The position numbers and the translations under genes are program-made. DNA of 64,000 bases from Robiginitomaculum sp. (lineage in GTDB: Bacteria > Pseudomonadota > Alphaproteobacteria > Caulobacterales > Maricaulaceae), in assembly GCA_021776565.1 (NCBI GenBank), contig JAJFFQ010000021.1, positions 1-64,000 of the forward strand, given 5' to 3'. Below the pieces are notes generated by a model. It saw only the letters and a list, made by a program, of their open reading frames with translations, was not told the origin of the DNA and searched no databases. How positions within the stretch are numbered: the first letter of the stretch is position 1; each line of letters begins with the position of its first letter. Below are positions 1-9,233 of this stretch, in pieces.

Positions 1-90
1 GGAAAGTGGCTGGCCAGCCTGTAAGGATTGAAGAGCTTCATCAAAGTTAAAATCAGTGGTCTTGCTTGGTAATCTGGTCATAATCATCAT
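1..90 (-). CDS. IS256/Mutator-type transposase, 5' end only (cut by window edge)
   Basis: An open frame on the minus strand starts at ATG 81 (or the in-frame ATGs at 87 and 90) and runs off the left edge. About 27-30 residues are visible. They contain FNFDEALQSLQAGQPLS, which resembles the N-terminus of IS256/Mutator-family DDE transposases, where a short (D/N)FD-AL--LQAG segment precedes the conserved core. An AGGA sits about 10 bases before ATG 81. A candidate terminal inverted repeat follows at 113-141. The family call rests on remembered N-terminal similarity over a short stretch; no catalytic residues are in view. Confidence 0.5.
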   Translation of the reverse strand, partial: MMIMTRLPSKTTDFNFDEALQSLQAGQPLS

Positions 91-112
91 TCCTGTTTTT
101 ATCAAAGCTACT

Positions 113-141
113 GGAATGACACAGAATTTTAAACAGTCCCC
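113..141. mobile_element. Probable terminal inverted repeat of the IS256-like element
   Basis: Read on the minus strand, this begins GGGGACTGTTTAAAATTCTG and continues TGTCATTCC. It lies just outside the transposase start, where an IS256-family left end is expected. Ends of the type CTGTTT..AAATTCTGTGTCA occur in that family. The partner end is beyond the window, so the element cannot be closed here. If correct, the IS abuts the phased repeat beginning at about 147. Confidence 0.45.
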
Positions 142-146
142 TTCGC

Positions 147-237
147 TGACCTTCAGGTGTCCCTTAACTGACCCATTTGCTGGCTAATTTGCCCCTTAAA
201 CGTCCCTCAAATGCCCCTTATTGTCCTTTATTTATTG
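147..237 (-). repeat. Phased 7-mer repeat, copy R1 (inverted relative to R2 at 31593-31696)
   Basis: On the plus strand this carries TGACCTT (147), TGTCCCT (158), TGACCCA (169), a degenerate TGGCTAA (181) and further TGCCCCT, CGTCCCT, TGCCCCT and TTGTCCT units at about 11-bp steps. The reverse complement of 31600-31680 aligns with it over roughly 80 bp without large gaps. The alignment includes the shared TGGCTAATTTG and CAAATG-CCCTTATTGTCC blocks. Identity is about 80 percent by eye. Function unknown. Confidence 0.75.
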
Positions 238-238
238 G

Positions 239-396
239 TGCTATCGCGACGGTAAACCTCGCTATTTGAGCACGTGACTCTTGCTATCGCGACGGTAAAC
301 CTCGCTATTTGAGCGAGTATCCAGTGTGCTATCGCGACGGTAAACCTCGCTATTTGAGCACGTGATTTTTGTGCTATCGCTTTGCTATATGAGCAC
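239..396. repeat. Four-unit tandem repeat, period 43-45 bp
   Basis: Units start at 239, 282, 327 and 372. Each of the first three has a 33-bp conserved core beginning TGCTATCGCGACGGTAAACC and ending CGCTATTTGAGC, followed by a variable spacer of 10-12 bp. The fourth unit has lost the central GACGGTAAACCTC block and reads TGCTATCGC then TTTGCTATATGAGC. The core itself holds a GCTAT direct half-repeat. Spacers are far too short for CRISPR. The array lies between the phased repeat R1 and the DUF2155 gene end. No function is assigned; an iteron-like protein-binding array or a minisatellite are both possible. Confidence 0.85.
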
Positions 397-468
397 ACGA
401 AAATTACTTATCCCCACCCGCGTAAGGGCAGCTATAATGGCCTAATTTGAATAGTCGTTGCGGGCGTA

Positions 469-900
469 TCAGCCCTTGCAGTCAAGAACCCATACGTCAT
501 AAATCGGGTGCTCAAGTGCATTAAGTGCCGGATTGGAGGCAAACATCCAGCCGGAGAAAATTTCTTCGCCGTCACTTTCCTGCCCTGAACCGTCTGTGCG
601 ACGATCCTTGATATTCATGAACACATAGACTTCCGGTTGTTCTTCCGGTGGGGTTTTGCGGCAGTAATTAACGGTGATATTTAAGGTACCGAACTGCACC
701 AAGGTGCCAATTTTGGCATTGAAATCAACCGTTTCGGCGCTGATTTTATCAAGGCCGCGCATGACCGCAACTGCACCGGGGCGCGAGGACAACATGTCAC
801 CCGCAGGATCAACCGGTATGCCCTGGGCAAAAGCCACAGAAGCCAATGAGCTGGCATGGATAAGGACGACAAGCGTGAACAAAATAAAGCGCATAAGCAT
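469..900 (-). CDS. DUF2155 family periplasmic protein
   Basis: 143 residues. An N-terminal hydrophobic signal peptide (about residues 4-25, ending AFAQ) points to export. The mature part carries the DUF2155 hallmarks: GLDKIS near 49-54, a VQFGTLNITVNYCRKTPPEE block near 68-87 with Cys80, and a C-terminal IFSGWMFAS-PALNALEHP-YDVWVLDC with Cys141. The two conserved cysteines could form a disulphide (inference). The molecular role of the family is not known to me. It lies 35 bp downstream of mlaD on the same strand, probably in the same transcript, the usual alphaproteobacterial arrangement. The start may be ATG 900 or ATG 894; no strong ribosome site decides it. Confidence 0.85.
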   Translation of the reverse strand: MLMRFILFTLVVLIHASSLASVAFAQGIPVDPAGDMLSSRPGAVAVMRGLDKISAETVDFNAKIGTLVQFGTLNITVNYCRKTPPEEQPEVYVFMNIKDRRTDGSGQESDGEEIFSGWMFASNPALNALEHPIYDVWVLDCKG

Positions 901-935
901 GTTTACATAACTGATGTGACGGGAATATGTCCGCG

Positions 936-1394
936 TTATTGCGAGGCTTCCTTTGAAGAATTGCCCGCAAACTGCCCCAGAAGTGTTAACAAGTCTACTG
1001 CACCTTGCGTGAAATCAAACTCTGCGCCTGGTTTCAGCAAATCTTCCTCGGCACCGGGGTCAATGGAAATATAGGCAGAACCCAGTAACCCATCTGTGGT
1101 AATCCGGGCAACAGAATCTTCTGGTACGGGAATACCGGCACGAATACTCATGCTGACACGGGCGTCAAATGATACCTTATCAAGGGATATCTCATTGATA
1201 ACGCCGACCTTGACACCAGCCATGCGTACGTCAGAGCCAGCATTTATACCGCCTACTGAGCCAAATTTGGCCAATAATGTGTAATCATCGCGGCCCTGCC
1301 CTTCGCCAACGGTTTGCATGGTATAGGCTACAAAAAAACCGGCAGCGATCAGCACCAGAAGGCCTACAACGGTCTCTACAAGCTGCTCACGCAT
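936..1394 (-). CDS. mlaD: MlaD-like MCE-domain lipid-transport protein
   Basis: 152 residues from ATG 1394. One N-terminal transmembrane helix (about 6-27) anchors the protein in the inner membrane. A single MCE domain follows (about 35-115), with the typical FGSVGGINAGSDVRMAGVKVG core. MlaD hexamers form the periplasmic substrate-binding ring of the Mla ABC system that moves phospholipids between membranes. The chosen ATG overlaps the NDUFA12 stop (ATGCGTGA), fits the MREQLVETVVG family start and avoids a non-homologous extension. The other Mla subunits are not in the window, so it is a split locus. Confidence 0.88.
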   Translation of the reverse strand: MREQLVETVVGLLVLIAAGFFVAYTMQTVGEGQGRDDYTLLAKFGSVGGINAGSDVRMAGVKVGVINEISLDKVSFDARVSMSIRAGIPVPEDSVARITTDGLLGSAYISIDPGAEEDLLKPGAEFDFTQGAVDLLTLLGQFAGNSSKEASQ

Positions 1395-1803
1395 CGGTAT
1401 CGGCCTTGCCAGGTGTCCAGGCCTCATAATCACCCGTTGCCTGTGGGCGCACGCCCTGGCCAGCCAGTGAGCCTTTGGGTTGCCAGGCAAATATGGTTCC
1501 GGTCAAATTGGGTTGGTGATCCTTTTCCCAAGACTTGCGGAGCAAAGGCTTATCGTTAGGCGGGTTTTCAAAGGTGTGGTGCATCCACCCATGCCAGTCG
1601 GTTGGAACACGGGAGCCATCGGCATAACCATTATACAGCACCCAACGGCGTTTATTGCCATCAGGATCAGCTTTGCGGGCCTCAAAATAGCGGTTGCCAC
1701 ATTCGTCCGTGCCAATTTGCTGGCCGTGCTTGAAAATGGTGAATAGCGTACCCAGGGTCGCGCCATCCCACCAGGCAAACAAACGTTTGATAAAAAGTAA
1801 CAT
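1387..1803 (-). CDS. NDUFA12-family complex I accessory subunit
   Basis: 138 residues from ATG 1803, which has an AAGGCG ribosome site upstream. The frame stays open further upstream but that extension is not family-like. The protein shows the NDUFA12/B17.2 motifs: WWDGATLGT near the start, then GTDECGNRYFEAR, RRWVLYNGYADGSRVP and WHGWMHHTFENPP. It is a small soluble accessory subunit associated with the proton-translocating NADH:quinone oxidoreductase, conserved between alphaproteobacteria and mitochondria. The main nuo genes are elsewhere. It sits between recO and mlaD on the same strand, overlapping mlaD by 8 bp. Confidence 0.9.
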   Translation of the reverse strand: MLLFIKRLFAWWDGATLGTLFTIFKHGQQIGTDECGNRYFEARKADPDGNKRRWVLYNGYADGSRVPTDWHGWMHHTFENPPNDKPLLRKSWEKDHQPNLTGTIFAWQPKGSLAGQGVRPQATGDYEAWTPGKADTDA

Positions 1804-1877
1804 ATTCAGATTCGCCTTAACTGGTCGCTGCAAGTATGCCGCGCCCTCATGCTCAGGTCTAGACCTGTAACCATAAG

Positions 1878-2609
1878 TCATAACAGCCCGGCACTATCCA
1901 GGCGCTCTATCATCCGCCCCCGTGCTTCGGGCAAGGTTTTATTGACGGGCCAAAGCACGCGCCGTTCCAGAAAATACCCGGTAAGTATCAGTCCTGAGCG
2001 AACATCACCCTCTTGTAATGGTTCAAGCGGATTATGTAAAAATCCTGGGAGTTTCAATAACTTGTCAAGATATGGCTCGGCAGCCTCGGTGCTGACTGAC
2101 TGCCCTGAACGGGGGCTGACATGGCTAAGGTCATCCGTTGCCCCGGTGGCTACACAACGATCAAGTTGCAAGCCATAACCCAGTTCACGCAATATACCTT
2201 CTTCCCAGCGCACATAGAGCGCGGGCCAGATTGTACGTTCCATCAATTGCCCCATCAATACGTCAAAGGCTTCATAGACCCTTTGGTGTTGCTCACGTTC
2301 AGGAAGTGTCAGGCTGGCCATGGCACACGCTGCACCAAGGCCGCTCAAGGCCAGGGCATCATCAAACAAGTTCGGGGCGCGGGCTTCCACCAGTTCAATT
2401 GAAAAGGCACCCAAATGCTCTGAAAGACGAGCACGCCAGTGAACCTCGACTACATTACCCGATTGCAGCACGCCGCGCAGGCGCTTGCCTGTTGCACCCC
2501 GTACCAGACCGGCATGGCGACCATGAGCGGGGGTGAGGACTTCTACAATAGCACTGGCCTCACCATGGGGTCGAACCGCCAACACGGTGGCGCGGTCAGA
2601 CCATTCCAT
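1878..2609 (-). CDS. recO: DNA repair protein RecO
   Basis: 243 residues from ATG 2609. RecO helps RecR load RecA on SSB-coated single-stranded DNA in the RecFOR gap-repair pathway. The N-terminal OB fold is visible (MEWSDRATVLAVRPHGEASAIVEVLT, then GHRAGLVRGA-like GRHAGLVRGATGKRLRG), followed by the helical part and a C-terminal block with LSHVSPRSGQSVS. Only one cysteine is present in the region where some RecO proteins carry a zinc site. An upstream GTG at 2621 would lie inside the inverted repeat at 2611-2637, so ATG 2609 is preferred. It follows era, separated by the short repeat element 2611-2874. Confidence 0.92.
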   Translation of the reverse strand: MEWSDRATVLAVRPHGEASAIVEVLTPAHGRHAGLVRGATGKRLRGVLQSGNVVEVHWRARLSEHLGAFSIELVEARAPNLFDDALALSGLGAACAMASLTLPEREQHQRVYEAFDVLMGQLMERTIWPALYVRWEEGILRELGYGLQLDRCVATGATDDLSHVSPRSGQSVSTEAAEPYLDKLLKLPGFLHNPLEPLQEGDVRSGLILTGYFLERRVLWPVNKTLPEARGRMIERLDSAGLL

Positions 2610-2610
2610 C

Positions 2611-2874
2611 AGGTCACACACTCATAAACAGGGTCAAAATGGCGTGCTAAACCGTTAAAATATGCCAGAAGAAGGGTGAAAAGCGTATCCAGGATACGGT
2701 TGAGACCTTCGACGCCGCAGATTAACGCGGGTTGCACGTCCCTTCGGATATGACCAATGTGTCCGGTTAATGCGCTGCAAAGTCTTGAAAGCCATGGGGC
2801 TTCCTTCGGCTTTGCGCCTGTTTTCCGAACAAATTGTCTCATACCATGTTGATCCTGTTTATGAGTGTGTGACC
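2611..2874. mobile_element. MITE-like element between recO and era (27-bp terminal inverted repeats)
   Basis: Left arm 2611-2637 and right arm 2848-2874 are inverted copies of AGGTCACACACTCATAAACA followed by GG(G/A)TCAA, with one mismatch in 27 bp. The interior of about 210 bp holds no gene I recognise, though short open frames cross it (for example a 47-codon one on the minus strand). The left arm stops 1 bp before the recO ATG, and the right arm reaches the first base of the era stop triplet. In related genomes these genes are usually adjacent or nearly so (established knowledge), which supports an insertion. No target duplication is obvious. Confidence 0.7.
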
Positions 2875-3827
2875 TACTCAAGCTCCAGCCCGAACAAGGC
2901 CAAATGGGAGCGATCCCGCGACCAGTTTTCCTGCACCTTAACGTGCAGAAATAAATGAACTTTTCGGTCAAACATCCGGGATAATTCTTGCCGGGATGCG
3001 GCGCCAATGGCCTTGATAACTTGCCCGCCTTTGCCCAATACAATTTTACGCTGACTTTCTCTTTGCACAAAAATGACCTGCCCAATGCGTACCGCGCCGT
3101 TGCGATGTTCCTCCCAGGTCTCGGTTTCAACACTGGCGGCATAGGGCAATTCCTCATGCACGCGTAACATAAGTTTTTCACGCGTGACTTCAGCGGCAAG
3201 AAGGCGCGATGGCAAGTCTGCAATCTGGTCGGCAGGATAATGCCATGGCCCGTCAGGCATGGCTGCGGCAAGGGATGCTTTCAAGGTTTCAAGCCCGGAT
3301 TTTTTACCCGCGCTTACCATGAAAATTTTATCATAACATCCTGTATTTTCAAAATGTTTTGCAAGCTGCAGAAGGTGTTCTTTTGGTAACAAATCAATCT
3401 TGTTAAGGGCAAGATCGGCGCGCAATTCATGCTTTTTTAGCCCGTCAATAATGCGCTCCACATATTTAAAGGCATTTTTGTCCTGTGGCTTTGCACCCTG
3501 CTCTGTCAAAACCCTGGCATAGGCTGGGGCATCCACCAAATGCACGATAACATCTGCCTCGGCTGCGCCGTTCCAGGCCGCCTGAACCATGGCACGATCC
3601 AGGGCGCGCTTTGGGGTGAAGATACCGGGTGTATCAACCAGAACAATCTGGCTTTGAGCTTCAAGAACAACACCGCGTACGTTAAAGCGCGTGGTTTGCA
3701 CTTTATGCGTGACGATCGTGACTTTGGAACCCACCAGAGCGTTAACCAGTGTTGATTTTCCAGCATTTGGCGCACCAATAATGGCAGCAAAACCACATCG
3801 AGTTATACCTGAAGGTTGTTCGGTCAT
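2874..3827 (-). CDS. era: GTPase Era
   Basis: 317 residues. Era is an essential GTPase that binds the 3' end of 16S rRNA during 30S maturation. G1 is GAPNAGKST (18-26), G3 DTPG (65-68), G4 NKID (142-145); a KH RNA-binding domain with GKGGQVIKAIG follows near 258-285. The start ATG overlaps the rnc stop by 4 bases (ATGA), implying translational coupling. The stop codon TAG lies at the edge of the inverted repeat of the 2611-2874 element. Length fits the family, slightly longer than E. coli Era. Confidence 0.96.
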   Translation of the reverse strand: MTEQPSGITRCGFAAIIGAPNAGKSTLVNALVGSKVTIVTHKVQTTRFNVRGVVLEAQSQIVLVDTPGIFTPKRALDRAMVQAAWNGAAEADVIVHLVDAPAYARVLTEQGAKPQDKNAFKYVERIIDGLKKHELRADLALNKIDLLPKEHLLQLAKHFENTGCYDKIFMVSAGKKSGLETLKASLAAAMPDGPWHYPADQIADLPSRLLAAEVTREKLMLRVHEELPYAASVETETWEEHRNGAVRIGQVIFVQRESQRKIVLGKGGQVIKAIGAASRQELSRMFDRKVHLFLHVKVQENWSRDRSHLALFGLELE

Positions 3828-4516
3828 AACTGTCCGCCTTCCTTCAAAATACCACAGGCAGCAATACGCTCGGCTTCGCGTTTACTGTTGGCTCTACCCT
3901 GGGCTGTCAGGCCGCCCGCCTTGACCTCAATATGGAATTCAGGTGCATGATCTGGCCCCGATCGGTCTAGCAAAACATATACCGGCAAGTCGTAACCATT
4001 GCCTTGTACCCATTCTTGCAACTTGCTTTTAGGATCGGGCGCATAGTCTTCAGCTTCCTGTAGTTCTTCACCCCAGAATCTAATAAAAAAGCGTCGGGCC
4101 TCATCCATTCCGCCATCAAGATAAAGTGCAGCGAGTATGGCTTCGCACGCATCACCCAGAATTTTGGTTTTATCTCGTCCGCCATTTTTGTTTTCGGATT
4201 TTGAGAGCAAAATAACTGCGCCCAATTCGGCCCTGCGTGCTGCCCGCGCACAGGCCTCTTTACGAACCAGTTCATTTAGGCGCGGTGCCATATCACCTTC
4301 GTCAAATTCGCCTTCGGCTTCAAACAAAAATTGTGCCGCCAACAGCCCGAGCACCCGATCACCAAGAAACTCAAGTCGTTCATTGTCACGCGCAAGACTG
4401 CGGCCATCACCATAACTGGAATGGGTTAGTGCCCGGCGTAATAAATCACTGTCCCCAAAGGTATAACCAATATGCTCTTGAAAGGCGTCTACATCTTTAA
4501 TGCCAAGCTCTGTCAC
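3824..4516 (-). CDS. rnc: Ribonuclease III
   Basis: 230 residues. RNase III cuts double-stranded RNA in rRNA precursors and regulatory duplexes. The signature NERLEFLGD spans 45-53, giving acidic residues E46, E49 and D53. The second acidic pair is in GDACEAILAALYLDGG (D122, E125). A C-terminal double-stranded RNA-binding domain occupies about 158-228. It sits between lepB and era with 4-base overlaps on both sides, the conserved lepB-rnc-era order. Confidence 0.96.
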   Translation of the reverse strand: MTELGIKDVDAFQEHIGYTFGDSDLLRRALTHSSYGDGRSLARDNERLEFLGDRVLGLLAAQFLFEAEGEFDEGDMAPRLNELVRKEACARAARRAELGAVILLSKSENKNGGRDKTKILGDACEAILAALYLDGGMDEARRFFIRFWGEELQEAEDYAPDPKSKLQEWVQGNGYDLPVYVLLDRSGPDHAPEFHIEVKAGGLTAQGRANSKREAERIAACGILKEGGQL

Positions 4517-5268
4517 CGGTTTTTACGCAAGCTGACAAAAACCCGGGAGCGAAAATTATACCATGTCCAGGGGCGAGCTAACCGAAATTTGGAATTAACC
4601 GAAATCAGGATTTTTTCCCCTCTGCCGACGAGATTTTGTGCAGGAACAAAACCCCAATCGCGACTATCAAGTGAATTATCCCGGTTATCACCCATCATGA
4701 AGTAATGTCCGTCCGGCACACGATAAGCTGGCGTATTATCATACCGGCTACCATCGACCATGTTGTAGGTTATGTAACTATGTCCGTTCGGCATGGTCTC
4801 CCGATAGCGCGTAATCGTGCGAGACGATCCTCTATGTTCAACAATAGCTTCATCACCCACCAGTTCACGCGACACAGGTTTTCCGTTCAGAATAACCTGT
4901 CCCTTTCGTATCTGCACGGTATCGCCTGGCAAACCAATCAGGCGTTTTATATAATCCGTTTTATTATCTCGTGGCCATTTGAACACCACTATATCGCCGC
5001 GCTTTGGCGCGGATGCCATTACCCTTCCCCTGAAAAGGTTTGGCCCAAAGGGAAGGGAATAACGGCTATACCCATAAGCATATTTGGACGCGATCAGATA
5101 ATCACCAACCAGTAATTGCGGGCGCATGGACTCTGAAGGGATGGTGAAAGGCTGATAAAAAACAGTGCGTAAGGCCGCAGCAATAATGAGTGCCCAAAAA
5201 ATAGTGCGAAACGTCTCACCCCACCCTTCCTGACCGGCCTCAACTTTCGCGTCAGTTTTTTCAGTCAT
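4513..5268 (-). CDS. lepB: Signal peptidase I
   Basis: 251 residues. Leader peptidase removes signal peptides from exported preproteins at the periplasmic face. One N-terminal transmembrane helix lies at about 20-38. Box B holds the catalytic serine ([18 protein letters not shown], Ser47), and the catalytic lysine is in [12 protein letters not shown] (Lys108). The C-terminal [16 protein letters not shown] box is intact. It is coupled by 4-base overlaps with acpS upstream and rnc downstream. Confidence 0.96.
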   Translation of the reverse strand: MTEKTDAKVEAGQEGWGETFRTIFWALIIAAALRTVFYQPFTIPSESMRPQLLVGDYLIASKYAYGYSRYSLPFGPNLFRGRVMASAPKRGDIVVFKWPRDNKTDYIKRLIGLPGDTVQIRKGQVILNGKPVSRELVGDEAIVEHRGSSRTITRYRETMPNGHSYITYNMVDGSRYDNTPAYRVPDGHYFMMGDNRDNSLDSRDWGFVPAQNLVGRGEKILISVNSKFRLARPWTWYNFRSRVFVSLRKNR

Positions 5269-5669
5269 GCCTGTATTGTCCTAGCTTCAATTATCACAAA
5301 GGCTTGTGCCAAGGGATAGTCATCGGTGATCGTTAAATGGATGAAGGGCTGATAGCCTTTTGGGGTCATGGCGTCCAGACGCTGCGCTGCGCTGCCAGAC
5401 AACACCATGCCCGGCTGACCTGTGGGCAAATTCACCACACCAAGCTCGCGCCAGGCCACACCGTATTTTACGCCGCTACCCAATGCCTTGGCACATGCTT
5501 CTTTAGCGGCAAAGCGTTTGGCATAAGATGCCGCCCGTGTTTTACGGTCATCAGAAGTCTCGCGTTCGCCCTTCGTAAAAATACGGTTTGTAAAACGTGC
5601 TCCATAGCGTTCAAGCGTTTTTTCTATGCGGGTAATATCGCACAAATCAGCACCTATTCCCAAAATCAT
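5265..5669 (-). CDS. acpS: Holo-[acyl-carrier-protein] synthase
   Basis: 134 residues. AcpS transfers the 4'-phosphopantetheine arm from CoA to apo-ACP for fatty-acid synthesis. Mg-binding residues are visible: Asp8 in [12 protein letters not shown] and Glu57 in [15 protein letters not shown]. Length fits trimeric group I enzymes. Its start overlaps the pdxJ stop and its stop overlaps the lepB start, each by 4 bases. Confidence 0.95.
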   Translation of the reverse strand: MILGIGADLCDITRIEKTLERYGARFTNRIFTKGERETSDDRKTRAASYAKRFAAKEACAKALGSGVKYGVAWRELGVVNLPTGQPGMVLSGSAAQRLDAMTPKGYQPFIHLTITDDYPLAQAFVIIEARTIQA

Positions 5670-6415
5670 GAAGCCAATCCAGTGCGAGATTGTGCAATCA
5701 ACTTGCGCATATGGGTTATCGTTTCAAAGAGGCCACAAAAAATGGCTTCGCTGACCAGGAAGTGGCCAATGTTTAACTCGCGCACCGGCTTTATGGCTGC
5801 AACGGGTGCTACTGTATCAAATGTCAGACCATGACCGGCATGAATTTCCAGCCCTTCACCCATGCCAAATGAAGCAGCCGCGCACAGATCATCCAATATG
5901 CGTTTTGCTTCACCATGCTGGCCAGCATTACACGCATCGGCATAGGCACCAGTGTGCAGTTCAACCACAGGAGCGCCCAGTACCAGTGCAGCTTCGAGCT
6001 GGGCCTGCACTGGTTCAATAAACAGGGAAACCCGCGTGCCATTTTCTTTTAGCGCACGGACAAAATGGGCCAAATGATTATGCTGCCCGGCGACATCCAG
6101 TCCACCTTCTGTTGTGCGCTCTTCACGCTTTTCCGGCACAATACAGGCGGCATGAGGTGCAGCGTTCAAAGCGATGGCCAGCATTTCATCAGTCGCCGCC
6201 ATTTCAAGATTTAGCGGCAGATCAATCTCTTGACCCAGGCGTTTAATATCAAGATCTGTTATATGACGTCGGTCTTCGCGTAAATGTGCTGTAATACCAT
6301 CGGCACCGGCTTTTGCCGCTATTTGCGCCGCTTTGACCGGATCAGGATAGTCGCCACCCCGGGCGTTTCGAATCGTTGCCACATGATCTATATTCACACC
6401 AAGACGGGGGATCAT
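5666..6415 (-). CDS. pdxJ: Pyridoxine 5'-phosphate synthase
   Basis: 249 residues. PdxJ condenses 1-deoxy-xylulose 5-phosphate with 3-amino-2-oxopropyl phosphate, the last ring-forming step of DXP-dependent vitamin B6 synthesis. Typical TIM-barrel motifs are present: [17 protein letters not shown] at the N-terminus, [26 protein letters not shown] and [10 protein letters not shown]. Its start overlaps the pyrE stop by 4 bases. The pyrE-pdxJ-acpS-lepB order is widespread in alphaproteobacteria. Confidence 0.96.
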   Translation of the reverse strand: MIPRLGVNIDHVATIRNARGGDYPDPVKAAQIAAKAGADGITAHLREDRRHITDLDIKRLGQEIDLPLNLEMAATDEMLAIALNAAPHAACIVPEKREERTTEGGLDVAGQHNHLAHFVRALKENGTRVSLFIEPVQAQLEAALVLGAPVVELHTGAYADACNAGQHGEAKRILDDLCAAASFGMGEGLEIHAGHGLTFDTVAPVAAIKPVRELNIGHFLVSEAIFCGLFETITHMRKLIAQSRTGLAS

Positions 6416-6999
6416 GCGTACAAATCCCGACTACCCGGTTTATGGGCTGGAATAGCCTCCAGTTCTGGCGGCAATTCATTGGCTGCAAAGGTTGGAAAAT
6501 CCACACTGGCCAAGGCAATAAGTGGCGCACCAACGTCTGCCTTGCCGCCAGAACGGTCAATGAGACAGGCTTCGGCAACCACATCAGCCCCCAGTGCTCT
6601 CACCGCCTCAATACACTCCCGCGATGACAGGCCAGTCGTGACAATATCTTCAACGATAAGAACTTTCGCACCTTTTTTTAGGGAAAACCCACGGCGCAGA
6701 CAAAACTTTCCTTTATCGCGTTCCACAAACATGGCTGGAACGTCTAGATGTCGTGAGGTCTCATAGCCGGGAATAATACCGCCAACGGCAGGGGAAATAA
6801 TCACATCCAGCGGCCCCAGATCAGAATCCAGAATCTTTTCTGCCAGTGCCTTGCAAAGCCGCGTCGTACGTGCCGGTTCCATAAACACAAAGGCTTTTTG
6901 CAAAAAAACCGGACTATGACGACCTGATGAAAGGATAAAGTGTCCTTCCAGCAAGGCTCCTGCTGCGCGAAATTCATCAAGAACATCATCCGTGTTCAT
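6412..6999 (-). CDS. pyrE: Orotate phosphoribosyltransferase
   Basis: 195 residues from ATG 6999. PyrE makes OMP from orotate and PRPP in pyrimidine synthesis. The PRPP-binding motif [11 protein letters not shown] is at about 113-123, and [17 protein letters not shown] near 69-85. The frame extends upstream, but [29 protein letters not shown] is the family-like start. It overlaps the 3' end of the rsh gene by 14 bp. Catalytic residues are intact. Confidence 0.94.
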   Translation of the reverse strand: MNTDDVLDEFRAAGALLEGHFILSSGRHSPVFLQKAFVFMEPARTTRLCKALAEKILDSDLGPLDVIISPAVGGIIPGYETSRHLDVPAMFVERDKGKFCLRRGFSLKKGAKVLIVEDIVTTGLSSRECIEAVRALGADVVAEACLIDRSGGKADVGAPLIALASVDFPTFAANELPPELEAIPAHKPGSRDLYA

Positions 7000-9190
7000 G
7001 GTTAGCACCCTCATTTGCATTTTGCACTCTGGCACGATCCGCCGAAACCACGCAATTACAGGCGCGCATTGCAGCAACAATATGCGAAAGATGCCGGGCA
7101 TCCAAGACTTCAACATCAAAGGACATATCAAAAAAATCCGGTGAACGGGTCAGTGATTTTACATCCATGATATTACCTTTGGAACGACCGACTGCATCGG
7201 CTATTTCAGCCAGTGCCCCGGGTTGATGTATGACTGTGGCAAGAATTCTGCCCGTTGAAGCTGATTCAACGCCGGCTTGCGGCGTCCAGCTTAGATCAAT
7301 AAACGCTTCATTGATTTCTTCAAACCTGGCCAATAATTCACAATCAATTGTATGTATAATCAACCCTTTTCCTGGCACCAACACACCAACAATTCGATCA
7401 CCGGGCAACGGTGAACAGCATTGGGCAAAGTGCATTGAAATACTGGCCTTTAACCCGCTACCTCGCACAAAAAACCGTGCCGTTTTATCACTGATTAGTT
7501 CACGCTGGTTCATGCTTTCCGCGCTCTCATCAGCGCGGCCAGGAAACAAGGCATCCAGCAGGGTATCCGTGCGCAATAACCCGCGCCCAACCTGTATATA
7601 TAATTCCTTATTAGTCTTCAGGCCCAGACGTTTGCTGGCGTCTTTAAGAACCACTTTTCCTTTTAATCCCTCACGGCGCAACAGCCTGTCCACAAAAGCC
7701 CGACCAAGTTTCTCAAATTCCTGACGCTCCACCTCGCGGATGAGACGGCGGATGGCTGAACGGGCACGTCCGGTAACAACCATCCCTTCCCAGCCACGCG
7801 GTGGCTCACGCTCACCACCACGGATTATATCTACTGAATCACCATTGCTCAAAGATGTGCGCAAGGGTCGTTCCCTGCCATTGATTTTTACCCCCACACA
7901 ATCATCACCAATGTCTGTATGAACCGCATAGGCAAAATCCAGTGCCGTTGCCCCGGCGGGCAAGGAAATCAGCTTTCCCTTAGGGGTAAAAGCAAACACC
8001 TGATCCTGAAACATTTCCAGCTTTGCATGTTCCAGAAACTCATCAGGATCGCCGCCAAATTCCAGAATTTCCAATAGAGGCTTCAGCATTTCCAGAGGAT
8101 CTCCTCCGGAGGCTGTATCATAGGCGTAGCCACCTTGCTTATAGCGCCAGTGTGCTGCAACCCCCGCTTCGGCAATATTGTCCATGTCTTCTGTGCGAAT
8201 TTGTAATTCAACACGAACACTACCTGGCCCCATAATGGTGGTGTGCAAGGATTGATACCGATTGGGTTTGGGCACAGAAATAAAATCACGAAAACGCTCT
8301 GGTACGCAACGCCATGACGTATGAATTAAACCAAGTACGCGGTAACAATCTTCCGGGTTCTCAACAATAATGCGAAAGGCATAAACGTCGGCAAGCTCAT
8401 CAAAAGTTATGGCTTGGCGTTCCAGTTTTCGCCAGATCGAGAAGGGGCGTTTTTCACGGCCAAACACCCGTGCAGAAATCCCCGCAGCCATAATTCGTTC
8501 TGAAATTGCCCGCGACACCTGTGCAACTTGCGCCGAGGTGTTGTCACGCTGACTGCTCAGTCTTCGTTGAATGGAAATCCAGGCTGACGGATTTAAATAT
8601 TGAAAGGATAAGTCCTCAAGTTCAGCACAAACCTTTTGAATACCTATCCGCCGCGCAAGAGGCGCGTAAATATCGGTTGTTTCCCTGGCAATACGCTCTT
8701 GTTTTTCTTTTTTGGGGATATATTCAAGCGTGCGCATATTGTGCAAACGATCAGCCAGTTTAACCAGCAAGACCCGCACATCCCTGGTAATTGCCAGAAC
8801 AAATTTTTGCAAGTTTTCACCTTGCCGGGTGCGTGCTGACATCAATTCCAGTTTGCCAAGCTTGGTAACCCCATCAACAAGTGAAGCTATGTTATCCCCA
8901 AAACGCGTTCTTAAATCTTCAACGGTCGCATCAGTATCTTCAACTGTGTCATGCAAAAGTGCGGTAATGATGCTGGCCGGATCAAGACGTAGCCCGATTA
9001 AAATCCAGGCCACATTCACTGGATGGCCATAGTATGGCTCACCAGAGGCACGCAATTGCTCACCATGCATATCGTGGGCAAAGGTATAGGCAGCACGTAT
9101 TTGCGCTTCATCAACACCGGGATTATAACCACGAATGGCGGCAACCAGATGGTCTGCTGTTGGTATAGGGCCAGATGCACCGCCCGGCAT
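6986..9190 (-). CDS. rsh: Bifunctional (p)ppGpp synthetase/hydrolase of the RelA/SpoT family
   Basis: 734 residues. The HD hydrolase domain is intact: His56, the His80-Asp81 pair (LLHDTVEDT) and Asp147 ([12 protein letters not shown]). The synthetase domain carries [23 protein letters not shown] and the ELQIRT motif at 328-333. A TGS domain (about 395-455) and a C-terminal ACT domain (about 655-734) follow. It should therefore both make and degrade (p)ppGpp, as the single long Rsh of most alphaproteobacteria does. It lies just after rpoZ, whose product contributes to the ppGpp site on RNA polymerase. The start codon is the first plausible ATG; no strong ribosome site is visible. Confidence 0.94.
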   Translation of the reverse strand: MPGGASGPIPTADHLVAAIRGYNPGVDEAQIRAAYTFAHDMHGEQLRASGEPYYGHPVNVAWILIGLRLDPASIITALLHDTVEDTDATVEDLRTRFGDNIASLVDGVTKLGKLELMSARTRQGENLQKFVLAITRDVRVLLVKLADRLHNMRTLEYIPKKEKQERIARETTDIYAPLARRIGIQKVCAELEDLSFQYLNPSAWISIQRRLSSQRDNTSAQVAQVSRAISERIMAAGISARVFGREKRPFSIWRKLERQAITFDELADVYAFRIIVENPEDCYRVLGLIHTSWRCVPERFRDFISVPKPNRYQSLHTTIMGPGSVRVELQIRTEDMDNIAEAGVAAHWRYKQGGYAYDTASGGDPLEMLKPLLEILEFGGDPDEFLEHAKLEMFQDQVFAFTPKGKLISLPAGATALDFAYAVHTDIGDDCVGVKINGRERPLRTSLSNGDSVDIIRGGEREPPRGWEGMVVTGRARSAIRRLIREVERQEFEKLGRAFVDRLLRREGLKGKVVLKDASKRLGLKTNKELYIQVGRGLLRTDTLLDALFPGRADESAESMNQRELISDKTARFFVRGSGLKASISMHFAQCCSPLPGDRIVGVLVPGKGLIIHTIDCELLARFEEINEAFIDLSWTPQAGVESASTGRILATVIHQPGALAEIADAVGRSKGNIMDVKSLTRSPDFFDMSFDVEVLDARHLSHIVAAMRACNCVVSADRARVQNANEGANHEHG

Positions 9191-9233
9191 GGGCGGGTGA
9201 GTTTCAGGCGACGTTGTCGCCGTTACTATTTCT

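Noticed and set aside
239-396. CRISPR array
   Set aside because: Spacers of 10-12 bp, only four units, and no cas genes. A CRISPR needs repeats of 24-40 bp with spacers of similar length.
2638-2847. Small protein gene inside the recO-era element
   Set aside because: A 47-codon minus-strand frame starting MAFKTLQRINRTH has no recognised family, and its basic composition looks like chance translation of a palindromic element.
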